Below, piece after piece: positions 63,873 through 64,000 of a DNA stretch of 64,000 nucleotides. The notes under the pieces were generated by a model, which worked only from the letters and a program-made list of their open reading frames with translations, made no database searches and had not been told where the DNA came from. Both the position numbers and the translations under genes were made by a program. Source of the DNA: Stagonosporopsis chrysanthemi (taxonomy: Eukaryota > Ascomycota > Dothideomycetes > Pleosporales > Didymellaceae); the NCBI GenBank assembly GCA_022560025.1, contig JAFISE010000118.1, positions 35,587 through 99,586 of the forward strand. Direction: 5' to 3'. How positions within the stretch are numbered: position 1 is the stretch's first letter; each line of letters begins with the position of its first letter.

Positions 63873-63904
<32 letters not shown>
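63809..63904 (+). repeat. 96-base G-rich homopolymer tract
   Basis: Runs of G up to about 34 long are broken only by single T residues at 63833, 63845 and 63865 and a GTTTGTTTT segment (63866-63874). It lies upstream of the MFS exporter gene. The true length is uncertain. Confidence 0.9.
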
Positions 63905-63905
<1 letters not shown>

Positions 63906-64000
63906 CTGCTGTCGGGCAGGGCGGTGGCGTCGAGCTCGACGGGTGCGGCGCGGATGGGTGTTGGGTCCCAGGCGCGCTGCCAGCACCAGGAGTGCTGCTG
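63905..64000 (-). other. Possible 3' part of a truncated gene at the window edge
   Basis: The minus strand reads QQHSWCWQRAWDPTPIRAAP then VELDATALPD without a stop up to the homopolymer. The composition is gene-like, but the piece is too short to identify. If real, the C tract on its coding strand would lie in its intron or 3' region. Confidence 0.25.

Overview
The window is nuclear DNA of a filamentous ascomycete (Pezizomycotina; a Dothideomycete would fit, but that is an inference). The signs are GC-moderate, compact genes on both strands, introns of mostly 45-80 bases with GT..AG ends and CTGAC/CTAA-type branch sites, and fungus-typical families: HET domain, PTH11/SAT4-like rhodopsin domain, Fig1, AA9, DUF1774, Hos3 deacetylase. 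No tRNA, rRNA, CRISPR array or intact transposon was found.

Bases 1-14,400 are gene-poor and full of decay. They hold four members of one divergent family that share a [V/I]LDPTxxQYG-type motif. Two of the four keep a MYND-like zinc finger, and only one of the four (7,218-8,288) is intact. The others carry a single in-frame stop or a frameshift. Between them lies a mosaic of fragments of two conserved genes: an aspartate/glutamate carrier EF-hand piece, broken by a 67-base insertion with 7-base direct repeats, and a Prp5-type DEAD-box helicase piece. A nine-copy 21-base minisatellite sits in a purine-rich strand at about 12.0-12.5 kb.

Bases 14,400-31,400 are ordinary gene space with some oddities: a double GFA-domain protein, a calcineurin-type phosphoesterase that has lost most of its metal ligands, a rhodopsin-domain membrane protein, an SDR whose only intron is mostly an 84-base C tract, divergent EMC4 and AP-1 beta-adaptin genes, a Cuz1-like AN1 finger protein, a small four-cysteine secreted protein and a secreted AA9-like protein with altered active-site surroundings.

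Bases 31,400-35,600 are gene-poor apart from an NmrA-type protein. Bases 35,600-47,000 form a membrane/recognition block: a very large CorA-like protein, two tandem Fig1-family proteins, a decayed rhodopsin-domain gene and a HET-domain gene. Bases 47,000-64,000 are dense housekeeping and transport genes: a Dal5-type MFS permease with paired GATA sites upstream, an alpha/beta hydrolase, a DUF1774 membrane protein, a Hos3-type histone deacetylase, a flavin-reductase-like protein, mitochondrial Lon and a DHA1-type MFS exporter. The window ends after a 96-base G-rich tract.

All exon structures were derived by eye from reading frames, splice signals and family resemblance. No database search was possible.
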